Shown: one piece after another, positions 9,662 to 18,329 of the stretch
How the letters are laid out: the number at the start of each line of letters is the position of its first letter
How positions within the stretch are numbered: position 1 is the first letter of the stretch
Assembly (NCBI RefSeq): GCF_003977755.1
Contig: NZ_RQWN01000004.1
Coordinates: 372,001-436,000 of the forward strand
Direction: 5' to 3'
Length of the DNA: 64,000 bases
Source: Haloterrigena salifodinae
Lineage (GTDB): Archaea; Halobacteriota; Halobacteria; Halobacteriales; Natrialbaceae
Notes under the pieces: model-generated
What the model was told of the DNA's origin: nothing
What the model saw: only the letters and a program-made list of their open reading frames with translations
Databases searched by the model: none
Position numbers and translations under genes: made by a program

Positions 9662-11089
9662 ATGCATCGACTTGAGGAGAGAGTGCCGTCGCAGTCGCGT
9701 TCGTCGGTAAAGATCGGCTACGTCGGCGGCGGCAGTCACGGCTGGGCGCACACGCTCATCAACGACCTGCTCCAGTGCGACGATCTCGCGGGAACGGTAT
9801 CGCTCTACGACGTCGACTACGACGCGGCCGAGCAGAACGCGAGGCTGGCGAACGACCTCGCGGACCGGCCGGACGCTAACGGTGCGTGGACGTTCGAAGC
9901 GCGTCGGGACGTCGACGACGCGCTCGCGGACGCCGACTACGTGATCTGCTCGATTCAGGATCCGGTCGACGAGACGTTCGTCCACGACATCGACGTCCCC
10001 CAGGAGTACGGCATTTACCAGACCGTCGCGGATACGGTCGGTCCCGGCGGCGTCCTGCGCTCGCTGCGAGCGATCCCCCAGTACCGCGAGATTGCAGCGA
10101 CGGTCCGCGAGCAGTGTCCCGACGCGTGGGTCGTCAACTACACGAACCCGATGACCGTCTGCACGCGGACGCTCTACGAGGAGTTCCCCGACATCAACGC
10201 GATCGGGCTCTGCCACGAAGTGTTCGAGACCCAGCGGCTGCTGGCCGACATCGCCGAGCGGTACATCGACGACGCCGAGGACGTCGCGGCCGACGAGATC
10301 GAGGTGAACGTGAAGGGGGTCAATCACTTCACGTGGGTCGACGAGGCGTACTGGAACGGACGCGACGTCTTCCAGTATCTGGATCGCGAACTCAAGGAGC
10401 GAAAACCGATTCCGGGGTTCGAGCCCAGCGAACTCGACGACGAGTCCTACTGGACGAACCACCACCAGATCGCCTTCGATCTGTACGACCGGTTCGGGTT
10501 GCTCGGCGCGGCGGGCGACCGCCACCTCGCCGAGTTCGTCCCCTGGTATCTCGACATCGACGAACCCGAGGAGATCCAGCGGTGGGGAATCCGGCTGACG
10601 CCCAGTTCCGCCCGGACCGGCGACGACGAGGGGCCGGCGAAGATGGAACAGTATTTGTCCGGCGACGAGGCGTTCGAATTCACCGAGTCCGGCGAGGAAG
10701 TCGTCGATATCGTGCGCGCGCTCGAGGGACTCGAGCCGATCAAGACGCACGTCAACTACCCGAACCGGGGCCAGACGCCTGACCTACCGACGGGAGCCGT
10801 CGTCGAGACCAACGCCGTCATCACCGGCGGCGGCGTCGCGCCGATCACCGCCGGCGACCTCCCCCGCGAAGTGCGGTCAATGGTGTTGACGGCAGTGAAC
10901 AACCAGGAGACGCTCATCGAGGCCGGTTTCGCCGGCAATCTGGACCTTGCTTTCCAGGCGTTCCTCAACGACCCGCTGGTCACCGTCCAGCGCGACGAGG
11001 CCCGCGACCTGTTCGCCGATCTTGTCGACCTCGAGCGCGACTACCTTCAGGACTACGACCTCGAGGGCGCCGCCGTCCTCGAAGGCTGA
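9662..11089 (+). CDS. GH4 family glycosidase, probable alpha-galacturonidase
   Basis: A 475-residue GH4 enzyme. GH4 enzymes use NAD+ and a divalent metal in a redox-elimination mechanism. The Rossmann loop is IGYVGGGSHGW (18-28), then NYTNPM (159-164), CHEV (184-187, metal ligand C184) and VNHFTW with metal ligand H222. The CHEV variant differs from the CHSV of alpha-galactosidases and is what I recall for the alpha-galacturonidase group (B. subtilis LplD type). The pectin setting, with PL11 and PL22 lyases, fits release of galacturonate from unsubstituted ends. No signal peptide; cytoplasmic. Substrate is inferred, the family is certain. Confidence 0.88.
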   Translation: MHRLEERVPSQSRSSVKIGYVGGGSHGWAHTLINDLLQCDDLAGTVSLYDVDYDAAEQNARLANDLADRPDANGAWTFEARRDVDDALADADYVICSIQDPVDETFVHDIDVPQEYGIYQTVADTVGPGGVLRSLRAIPQYREIAATVREQCPDAWVVNYTNPMTVCTRTLYEEFPDINAIGLCHEVFETQRLLADIAERYIDDAEDVAADEIEVNVKGVNHFTWVDEAYWNGRDVFQYLDRELKERKPIPGFEPSELDDESYWTNHHQIAFDLYDRFGLLGAAGDRHLAEFVPWYLDIDEPEEIQRWGIRLTPSSARTGDDEGPAKMEQYLSGDEAFEFTESGEEVVDIVRALEGLEPIKTHVNYPNRGQTPDLPTGAVVETNAVITGGGVAPITAGDLPREVRSMVLTAVNNQETLIEAGFAGNLDLAFQAFLNDPLVTVQRDEARDLFADLVDLERDYLQDYDLEGAAVLEG

Positions 11090-11398
11090 AGGCGAGATGG
11101 GAGCGACAACACAGAAACCACAGCAGGCGGGTCCGCGCGGCGAAAACGACGGCGTCGACACGCCGTAACGTTCGACCGCAGAACGGGACCGCCGACTACC
11201 GTTCGATTCGCGGTTCGATTTTCTCGGGGGCGATGAGCACTGGCTAGTACTCGTTCGACTAACCGGAGGAAACCGAACTCTCGCTCGGGTTGGGGTTTGA
11301 GTACCGATCGCGGCTACGCAGATTTTACTTTAGATATAATAATTATATTCTAGAAATAAACCTTAACAATACTGTCCACGATAGCTACGGATGCGACC
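11090..11398. other. Intergenic region with an AT-rich promoter zone
   Basis: The first 220 bases show nothing clear. Bases 11321-11365 are strikingly AT-rich (several TATA-like words in a row, including TTTAGATATAATAATTATAT) and lie 35-75 bases before the ATG at 11399, so they probably hold the promoter of the beta-helix gene, which would then have a short leader. Confidence 0.45.
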
Positions 11399-12643
11399 AT
11401 GTCACAAGACGACACACGAGAGCGGAGCAGCGAAGAGGCCGAGTGCACCGACTCGAACACGACGACTCCGAGCGTAACGCGCCGCCGTACGTTATCGCTC
11501 GCAGCCACGGGGCTGGCAGCGGGTGCGATCGGGACCGCGCAGGCGGACAATCACGACGCCGAGGTCTGGCAGACCGACGGCACCTGGTACGCCGCGAACG
11601 ACGGGACGGTGTACGAGGGGCCGGACCACCTCGACGCGATCCAGGCGGCCGTCGATAGCCTCACCGCCGGTCGGACCTCGAAGGAGACGGTCCTGATCAA
11701 AAACTCCGGGACGGTCGGTCCCCACTCGTGGGACGGCGACGTCAAGGCCGTCGATCTGCCTAGCTACACCGTCATCGATCACAACGGGACGATCTCCGTC
11801 GAAGACACCGGCGAGGATCTGATCGTGCCGTTTCGTGCACAGAGCGTCGAGTCAATCGAGATACAAAACGTCACCATCGAGGGCAACCCCCGCTACGGCA
11901 TCTAGGTCCAGAGCTGTTCAGACGTGCAGCTGGGGACGATCAACATGTCGCTGTGGGACACTGAAACCATCGGGATCGGGATCCGTATCGACGACAGCGA
12001 CGGCGGCCGCAGCCAGAATGTCTCGCTCGACTATGCCTTCGTCGAAGGATCCCAACACCACGGGGTGGAGACGTACGGCGTCGACGACCTCACGATCGGC
12101 ACCGTGGAGACCGTCGATACGGGCGGCTGCGGGCTGTTGTTGAACGACACGGCCTACGCGACGGTCGACCACGTCGACGCCACCCGTGCGGATCAGGGCG
12201 GCGGCTACGCTGGGTTCCGGTGTGCGAACAGCGCCGGTCCGGAGATCGTCGTCAATCGGGTCGACGCGGTCGACTGCGGCCGCGGGATCTTCACCGTCTC
12301 CGGGAGCGAGGGCATCGAGATCTACAACATCTATCTCGACGGAAACGGCGGGAACCTCGTCCAGGACACCCGGTATTTACTCATCGACAGCGGTACCGTC
12401 ACGAACACCGGCAGCAGCGGTATTCGCATCGACTCGCGGGACAGTGCCGACTATCCGCACACGAGCGACATCACGATCCGAAACCTCGATATCACGGGCA
12501 ACGCCGAGTACGGCGTCTACGAGACCGGTCCCGACACGGAATCGAACGCGATTGTCAATAACTACTTCTGTAACAATGCCAGCGGAGCGATCGAGACGTA
12601 CGCGAACAGTACGGAGGTCAGCGGAAACTCCTATTGCGGCTAG
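11399..12643 (+). pseudogene. Secreted right-handed beta-helix (pectinase-like) protein, interrupted by an in-frame TAG
   Basis: Residues 1-50 form a Tat leader (TRRRTLSLAATGLAAGAIG). The rest is a parallel beta-helix of the pectate lyase/polygalacturonase fold: repeated short strands such as VESIEIQNVTIEGN, DDLTIGTVETVDTGG, GIEIYNIYLDGNGGN, SDITIRNLDITGNAEYG. A TAG codon at 11903-11905 (codon 169) interrupts it, and the same frame runs on without any shift to TAG at 12641-12643, giving 414 codons in all. Beta-helix repeats and haloarchaeal codon use continue straight across the stop. A single CAG-to-TAG change would explain it. It is a fresh pseudogene, a sequencing error, or a readthrough gene; the first is most likely. 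Confidence 0.8.
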
Positions 12644-12700
12644 GACGGATCGGGCTCCACAAGCGCGGGTCCCAATCGTGCTGGGAGCCGAGTCACCAAA

Positions 12701-12710
12701 TATTTGATAT
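12701..12710 (+). promoter_or_regulatory. TATA box of the SGNH esterase gene
   Basis: TATTTGATAT lies 25-34 bases before the ATG at 12735. It favours that ATG as a leaderless start over the GTG at 12726. Confidence 0.5.
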
Positions 12711-12734
12711 AGTGATCGGGAGAACGTGTCCGCT

Positions 12735-13763
12735 ATGCACCACGACGGCGTCCAATTTCACAACGTCGACGACGTGCGCTCGCTCGAGGACCGTGGCGGG
12801 AAACTGTTACAACGGGTTCCCGAATCGGTGCGGACCGAACTCAACGACGGTGCGCAGTCGCGGATGCGCCACCCAGCAGGCGTCGAACTCCGTTTCGTTC
12901 CCGACGGCGCCGCGACAGTGACGCTCTCGACGGTGCCCGGCGGAAACGTCGAGGAGAGTACCGTCCGCGTCTTCTGGGGGCCGATTCAGGGTTCGACAGA
13001 GGTTGTTGTTGACTCTGAGCCGACCGAGATCGAGGTCTCGCTGCCAGAGAAACTCGCCGACCTCGAGCCGTCGGCCGTCGAGGATCTTACCTTCGATCCC
13101 CGCGTCTGTCGGATCCGGCTTCCGGGCGAGCACCGCGGCGGGCCGATAGCGTATCACGGTCTCGAGGGCGAGGTCCGTCCGCCCCACGAAGACGAACTGC
13201 CGGATAGACGCTACCTCGCCTACGGCACCTCGATCACCGAAGGCGCAATGCCGCTGGGCGAGCACCTGACCTACGTCAGCCAGACGGCCCGCCGACTCGA
13301 CGCCGATCCGATCAACCTCGGCTCCTGTGGCACCGCCTACTGCGACGCTGCGATGGCCGACCACATCGCCGAGCGCGGCGACTGGGACGTCGCAACGCTC
13401 TCGATCTCGGTGAACATGGTCGGCACGTTCGAGCCCGCGGAGTTCCGCGAGCGGGCCGAACGGCTGATCGACCGCGTGGCCAGCGCTCATCCCGAGAAGC
13501 CGGTCGTCGCAATCACCAACTTCCGCAATGCCATGGACGTCTGCCAGAGCGCCGATCCCAAGGGGCTGTGCGATCGGTTCCGCGAAGAACTTCGCGAAAT
13601 CGTCGCCAAGACGCCCCACGAGAACGTGTCGCTCCTCGAGGGGCCCGATCTGCTGCCGACAATCGGCGGGCTCACCACCGATCTGGTTCATCCCGGCGAC
13701 AACGCGATGATCACGATGAGCGAGACTCTCGCCGCCGAACTCGAGCCGCTGCTCGAGGACTGA
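12735..13763 (+). CDS. SGNH/GDSL-type hydrolase, probable carbohydrate esterase (paralogue 1)
   Basis: A 342-residue two-domain protein: an N-terminal beta-sandwich of about 150 residues, then an SGNH hydrolase domain. The catalytic serine is S166 in YLAYGTSITEGA, where the usual GDS is GTS. Later blocks are NLGSCGTAYCD (block II glycine), SISVNM (block III asparagine) and DLVHPGDNAM with the Asp-x-x-His pair. The fold includes many sugar acetyl-esterases, and the pectin neighbours suggest removal of acetyl groups from imported pectin fragments; this is inference. No signal peptide. A close paralogue lies at 32683-33726 with the same domain order and the same GTS variation. Confidence 0.85.
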   Translation: MHHDGVQFHNVDDVRSLEDRGGKLLQRVPESVRTELNDGAQSRMRHPAGVELRFVPDGAATVTLSTVPGGNVEESTVRVFWGPIQGSTEVVVDSEPTEIEVSLPEKLADLEPSAVEDLTFDPRVCRIRLPGEHRGGPIAYHGLEGEVRPPHEDELPDRRYLAYGTSITEGAMPLGEHLTYVSQTARRLDADPINLGSCGTAYCDAAMADHIAERGDWDVATLSISVNMVGTFEPAEFRERAERLIDRVASAHPEKPVVAITNFRNAMDVCQSADPKGLCDRFREELREIVAKTPHENVSLLEGPDLLPTIGGLTTDLVHPGDNAMITMSETLAAELEPLLED

Positions 13764-13799
13764 TGAGAAAACGGGCACCGAGTCGCCGGGTCCGTCGCA

Positions 13800-16535
13800 T
13801 TACTCGAGTCCGAACTCGTACGTTCCCGATTCGACATCGATGTCGAGTCGGTCGCCGTCTCGAACGGCCGAGACGCCGTCGGGAAGCGTCGCCGCTTCGT
13901 CGCCGTCCCGAACCGGCTCGCCGTCGACGGTCGCGACGGCGTCTTCGGTACTCGTCGGGAGGACGACCGTCGCTGACGCGTTCCACGGGATCGTCGCCTC
14001 GAGACGGAACGACTCGCTGCCGTCCGTCTCGGGGTCCGCGTGCTCGCCGCACGTCCACGAGACCGCGATGGTTCCTCGCTCGGTCGGCACCCGACCGGAC
14101 GCCGACTCGAGTCCCGTCTCGGGCGGGCGGATCTCGACGCGTTCGCCCGCGACGCCGTCGGGGCGAACGCCCAGGAGCGTCCGCAAAATGTACACCAGCA
14201 CCGTCGCGCCCATGGCGTGGGACTCGCTGCGGTTGTGCCGCTGATCGTCCGGCAGCGAGGAGTCGCGGCAGTGCCAGGTCTCCCAGGTGAACGTACCGCC
14301 CTGTGCTATGATGTTCGCCCAGCCGTCGTCCTCGGCGTTCGTCAGCAGGTCGACGACCGCGTCGGGACGACCCGCTGACTCGAGGGCCTCGAGCAGCCAC
14401 GGCACCATCATCGGCCCCATCGCCATCCCCCCGGCCACGCGCTCGGCGACGGCGTCGACGCGCTCGTCGGGAACGAGACCGAACGCCAGCGGCAGCGCGT
14501 TGGCGTGCTGGGAGGCGGAGTCGCTCGCGTCGGTCGCGGTACAGCCGTCGACGTAGCGGTCGCCCTGACGGAGACGGTCGTTGATCGCCGCCTCGAGCGC
14601 GCGCTGGCGGTCGCGGTAGTGCGCCCGCTCGTGGTCCGGTCGGTCGAGTTCGGCCGCGATGTCGGCCGCCCGCCCGAGCGCGCTCGTACAGAGGACGTTG
14701 ACCGTCGTCCTGGCGGGCCAATCCCGGTCGTAGCCGTAACGCATCTCCGGCGGCCAGTCGACGATCCCCTCCTCGTAGGGGCCGCCCTCGCCGCCCGAGA
14801 GATTCGCGACGAGTCCAGTCTCGCCGTCGACGTGACGCTCGACGTAGGCCACGATCGACGTAATGACGGGATAGGCGCGCTCGAGCGTCGCTCGGTCGCC
14901 GGTCGTGCGGTAGTACCGCCAGACCCACTCGGGGAAGGAGACCGTGAAATCAGGGATGTCGCGCTTGCCGTCGCCGTTCGGGTAGACGGCGTTCAGCCGG
15001 CCCTCGCCGGCCCAGTACCGGTAGTGCGACCGGAGAAACTCCTCGATCGCCTGCCGGCTCAGCGCGCGCTCCGCGAAGGCTCGCGTCGTCGTCCGCGAGA
15101 CGTTGAAGCCGTCCATCAGGAACTGGCCCTTCTCGCGGGTCGGCGTGTCGACGAACTGCCCCTGACAGCCGTACAGCGCCGAGTGGCGCGCGAGGTCGAA
15201 GATCGCGTCGACCGTCTCGTCGTCGGACTCGAACGTCGCCGCTCGCTCGTCGGGGACGGCATTGCGCGTCGCCAGCAGCCGCACCCGTTCGGGCTCGAGT
15301 TCCTCGCCCGGATCGTCGATCTGCAGGTAGCGGACGCCGAGGTAGTTGAACGGGCGGAACGTCCCCTCGCCCTCGCGCTGAACGTACTCGTAGCGCATGT
15401 CCGTCCACTGGGTACCCTCCGTCTCGGCGACCGAGCCGTCCGCTGCGAGCCGGTAACCCGTTCTGAGCGCGACCCGGTGGCCGTCGGTGCCGTCGGTAAA
15501 GCGCACCTCGGGGAGCCCGGCGTAGACGCGCCCGAAGTCGACCACGTACGAGCCGTCCTCGAGTCGGTCCATCGAGACCGGCTCGAGCGGCGACCGGACG
15601 ACCTCGCTGCGCTGGGCGACGAGCCGTTCCCACGGCTCGGTCGGGTGGGTGCCGACGACGGTTGCGTGATCCCACGCTCCTGCGTCGAATCCAGGCTCGC
15701 TCCAGCTGCGCGGGGCCCGACGGGCGTCGACGATCTCGACCGGCTCCGCGATCTCGTCGTTTCGTAGCGGCGCGTCTTCCCGCCACTCGGCCTCGCGGAC
15801 GCGCCACGACCCGTCGGTGACGACGGTGCGCTCGGTCCCGTCGGCGAACGTCACCTCGAGCTGGCAGACGAACCCGGGTTCGGCGGCGGGTCGCCCCTGT
15901 CCGGCGCCGTTCCAGTTACACAGCGCGCCGATCGCGTTCGCTCCCGACGCGAGGTCGTCTGTGAGGTCGACGGTCTTGTAGTACTGGAAGTCCGGATAGG
16001 ACGCCGACGGGCCGCAGTCGACCGCGCGCCCGTTGACCGACAGCTCGTACCGGTGGCTCGCGGAGACGTACGCACGGGCGCGTTCGATCTCTCCGTCGAG
16101 GGAGACCTCGCGACGCAGGTAGGTGAATCGACCGCGCTCGAACGCGCCGTCGTCCGGGCGACGGATCCAGGACGCCTCCCAGTCTGCTGGCTCGAGAAGC
16201 CCCGTTTCCCACCGGGACGGATCGCTCCACGCGCTCGGTTCGTCGGCCTCGTCCCACACACGAACCGCCCAGTGGTATTCGGTTCCGGACTCGAGCGGCT
16301 CGCCGTCGTAGGTCACCGCCGGCCGATCCGACGACCGCTTGCCGGTGTCCCAGCAGTCCGCCTCGCCGGGCGAGAGTCGGTCGGGCGTCGACGCGACGAG
16401 CACTCTGAACGCGGTCTGTCGGGCCCCGCGGCGGTCAGCGTCGACCCGCCAGCGCAGGTCGGGTCTCGCGGCGTCGAGCCCGATCGGAGTCGACGCGTAC
16501 TCGGTTCGAAGGGCTACTGGCTGGTTCCCTGACAT
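13800..16535 (-). CDS. Alpha-L-rhamnosidase, GH78 family
   Basis: A 911-residue GH78 enzyme with the full domain set: an N-terminal fibronectin-like domain (TEYHWAVRVWDEADEPSAWS at about 85-104), beta-sandwich domains with a lectin-like sugar-binding fold, an (alpha/alpha)6 barrel and a C-terminal beta-domain. The likely general acid is E468 in DTPTREKGQF, which takes the place of the common DxxRxE motif, and the base E752 in FTWETW. No signal peptide, so it releases rhamnose from imported rhamnogalacturonan fragments, the products of the PL11 lyases. It converges on the SGNH gene with a 36-base gap. Rhamnose catabolism genes are not seen in the window. Confidence 0.94.
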   Translation of the reverse strand: MSGNQPVALRTEYASTPIGLDAARPDLRWRVDADRRGARQTAFRVLVASTPDRLSPGEADCWDTGKRSSDRPAVTYDGEPLESGTEYHWAVRVWDEADEPSAWSDPSRWETGLLEPADWEASWIRRPDDGAFERGRFTYLRREVSLDGEIERARAYVSASHRYELSVNGRAVDCGPSASYPDFQYYKTVDLTDDLASGANAIGALCNWNGAGQGRPAAEPGFVCQLEVTFADGTERTVVTDGSWRVREAEWREDAPLRNDEIAEPVEIVDARRAPRSWSEPGFDAGAWDHATVVGTHPTEPWERLVAQRSEVVRSPLEPVSMDRLEDGSYVVDFGRVYAGLPEVRFTDGTDGHRVALRTGYRLAADGSVAETEGTQWTDMRYEYVQREGEGTFRPFNYLGVRYLQIDDPGEELEPERVRLLATRNAVPDERAATFESDDETVDAIFDLARHSALYGCQGQFVDTPTREKGQFLMDGFNVSRTTTRAFAERALSRQAIEEFLRSHYRYWAGEGRLNAVYPNGDGKRDIPDFTVSFPEWVWRYYRTTGDRATLERAYPVITSIVAYVERHVDGETGLVANLSGGEGGPYEEGIVDWPPEMRYGYDRDWPARTTVNVLCTSALGRAADIAAELDRPDHERAHYRDRQRALEAAINDRLRQGDRYVDGCTATDASDSASQHANALPLAFGLVPDERVDAVAERVAGGMAMGPMMVPWLLEALESAGRPDAVVDLLTNAEDDGWANIIAQGGTFTWETWHCRDSSLPDDQRHNRSESHAMGATVLVYILRTLLGVRPDGVAGERVEIRPPETGLESASGRVPTERGTIAVSWTCGEHADPETDGSESFRLEATIPWNASATVVLPTSTEDAVATVDGEPVRDGDEAATLPDGVSAVRDGDRLDIDVESGTYEFGLE

Positions 16536-17077
16536 CGTCGTGTTCGTGTGCTATCCCTTTCGGCGGCCGTAAAAACGTACCGACACGAGGGGGCCGGCGC
16601 GAGCCGACGGCGGCCGGGCCGACGGACAGCACGGCGAGTCGGGCCCGACGCGCAAGTGGAATCAGGATATCGACGCGCAGGGATACTATCTCTCGAATCT
16701 GGGGCCACTCGAGGTCGATGACGGATAGCATCGGTCCGATTCGACTCGAAACCGCTCGTTCGGTCGCGTCGATCGGCGATGGCCGGAAAATAGTGGGATG
16801 TTGTAACAACCCAAATATTGATACTCGTCGCTCGCGTATATCAATTCGCGCACTGAAACGTGCGCGGCAAACGGAATAGCCTCTGGCAAGCCTATTCTGG
16901 TGTATCTCCCAGTGGGGGATTCCCCCAACCCCACTGGCGGGAGAGCTTTCGAGACGAGCGAGACGAATGCGACGGACGAGTCGCTACAGCCGTGAGTTCG
17001 GTACGCGCTCGAGAACCGCAGCATGGACCCTCGAGCCCGTAAAACTATTGCGGGCTGTTGTGGCCACTGTAGATAGC
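16536..17077. other. Intergenic region with GH78 promoter and two inverted repeats
   Basis: On the minus strand a TTTTTAC stretch (16568-16576) may be the GH78 TATA box. At 16875-16898 GAATAG and CTATTC form a small hairpin. At 16909-16937 CCAGTGGGG and CCCCACTGG form a nine-base perfect stem with a further G/C-run pairing inside the loop. No protein-like frame was found. The hairpins could be a terminator pair for the oligogalacturonide lyase gene or an end of an IS200/IS605-like element. Confidence 0.45.
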
Positions 17078-18259
17078 CTACTCCGCGACACCGTCGAATC
17101 TCGGAAGTTCGTCGAGGTCGGCGGGAACGTCGACGAGGTAGACGTCGCTGCCGTCGCCGTCGCGGGCACGGGAGCTGTCGAAGACGACGCTGTTTCCGTC
17201 GGGACTCAGCCGCGAGTGCGGATGGACGTCGTCGTCGCCGCTCCAACCGTGCGAGGCCAGTTTTCGCGGCGTCCGGTATCCGCCGGTGTCGTCCCACTCC
17301 CAGAGCAGATCGAACGGCGCGCCGCGGTACGTGCCGTCGCCGACGACCAGTTCGCGCGAATTGCTGTGGAAGTGCGTATAGATGTCCGGCGCCGGCCACT
17401 CGCGCCGATCCGTGTCATCGTACCGAACGTGCCCGAAGAACGCCGCTGGGTCGTCGCGGCTGCCCCGCCAGCCGTGGTAGCCAATGGTCTCGCCGTCGGC
17501 GAGCCAGTACTCGTGGCCGACGGCCTCGTCTTCATCGGTCGGCCGGACAGACCACGTCTCGTCCGTCTCGAGGTTCAGCACTCGGATCCGATCGACGTCC
17601 TCCCACGTCCCCTCTTCACAGTACGTGACGAGTTCCGGCCAGGTCGGCGACGCGTTGACGTGGTTGAGCCACCGATCCGCCTCGACGTGGACCGTCGGCT
17701 CGCCGCCCTCGAGCGGGACCGAGAGCACCATCGAGTGGGGGCCGGCGTCCATCCGATCAGCGATCCACTGCTCCCGATCCTCGTCCCGTCCCTCGATGCC
17801 GAGTTCCGCCGAGAGCGCGACGACGGCTCGCTCCCCGTCGGCCGTCCCCGCGGCGATGCTTCCCGCGTAGCCGTCTGGGCGTTCGTACAGCGACGTCGCC
17901 TCGAGGGACTCGAGATCGAGCGCGACGAGCCGAGTATCACACCAGAACAGCGCCGTCGGTTGGGTCGCGACGCGGGTGACGCCGCTGATCGCCGCGGGGA
18001 GGTCGGTTAGCTGTGTGATCTCGCCGGACTCGAGGGCGATCGAGTAGAGCTGCTGCGTTCCGTCGCGGTCCGAGCGGACGAGCAGCTTCCGGCCGCCGTC
18101 GTACCACCCCGGTTCTGTGAAGTACAGATGTCGGCTGTCGGCGTCTGAATCGTTCGTCACCCGCGTGACCCGAGCACCGGTCTCCGGATCCGCGTATCGC
18201 TCGCGCTCGGGCGGGAGCGTTCGACCGGCGTTCGGCCCCTGTCGTAACTCGTCTGCCAT
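17078..18259 (-). CDS. ogl: Oligogalacturonide lyase, PL22 family
   Basis: A 393-residue seven-bladed beta-propeller lyase that cuts short (often unsaturated) galacturonate oligomers to the deoxy-ketouronate monomer DKI. Seen motifs: HLYFTEPGWYDGGRKLLVRS (start of the propeller), WLNHVNASPTWPELVTYCEE, GHEYWLADGETIGYHG and THFHSN, which holds the metal-binding histidines of the family. Length is normal. No signal peptide, in line with the cytoplasmic role of Ogl. It is in the same direction as the DUF2264 gene upstream with a 70-base gap, so the two may share a transcript. DKI needs KduI- and KduD-type enzymes to reach KDG; I did not find them here. Confidence 0.92.
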   Translation of the reverse strand: MADELRQGPNAGRTLPPERERYADPETGARVTRVTNDSDADSRHLYFTEPGWYDGGRKLLVRSDRDGTQQLYSIALESGEITQLTDLPAAISGVTRVATQPTALFWCDTRLVALDLESLEATSLYERPDGYAGSIAAGTADGERAVVALSAELGIEGRDEDREQWIADRMDAGPHSMVLSVPLEGGEPTVHVEADRWLNHVNASPTWPELVTYCEEGTWEDVDRIRVLNLETDETWSVRPTDEDEAVGHEYWLADGETIGYHGWRGSRDDPAAFFGHVRYDDTDRREWPAPDIYTHFHSNSRELVVGDGTYRGAPFDLLWEWDDTGGYRTPRKLASHGWSGDDDVHPHSRLSPDGNSVVFDSSRARDGDGSDVYLVDVPADLDELPRFDGVAE

Positions 18260-18329
18260 TCGACCAATGAGACGACCCCGCAGGGCAAAAAGGTACCCGA
18301 CACCGCGGTCGGTTTCAGTTGGCGTGCGG

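Noticed and set aside
11903-11905. Pyrrolysine insertion at TAG
   Set aside because: Pyrrolysine systems are known from methanogens and a few bacteria, not haloarchaea, and no pyl genes are in the window; simple mutation is more likely.
14505-15767. 420-codon + frame inside the GH78 gene
   Set aside because: It is the mirror of GH78 codons, rich in R, V and D without domains.
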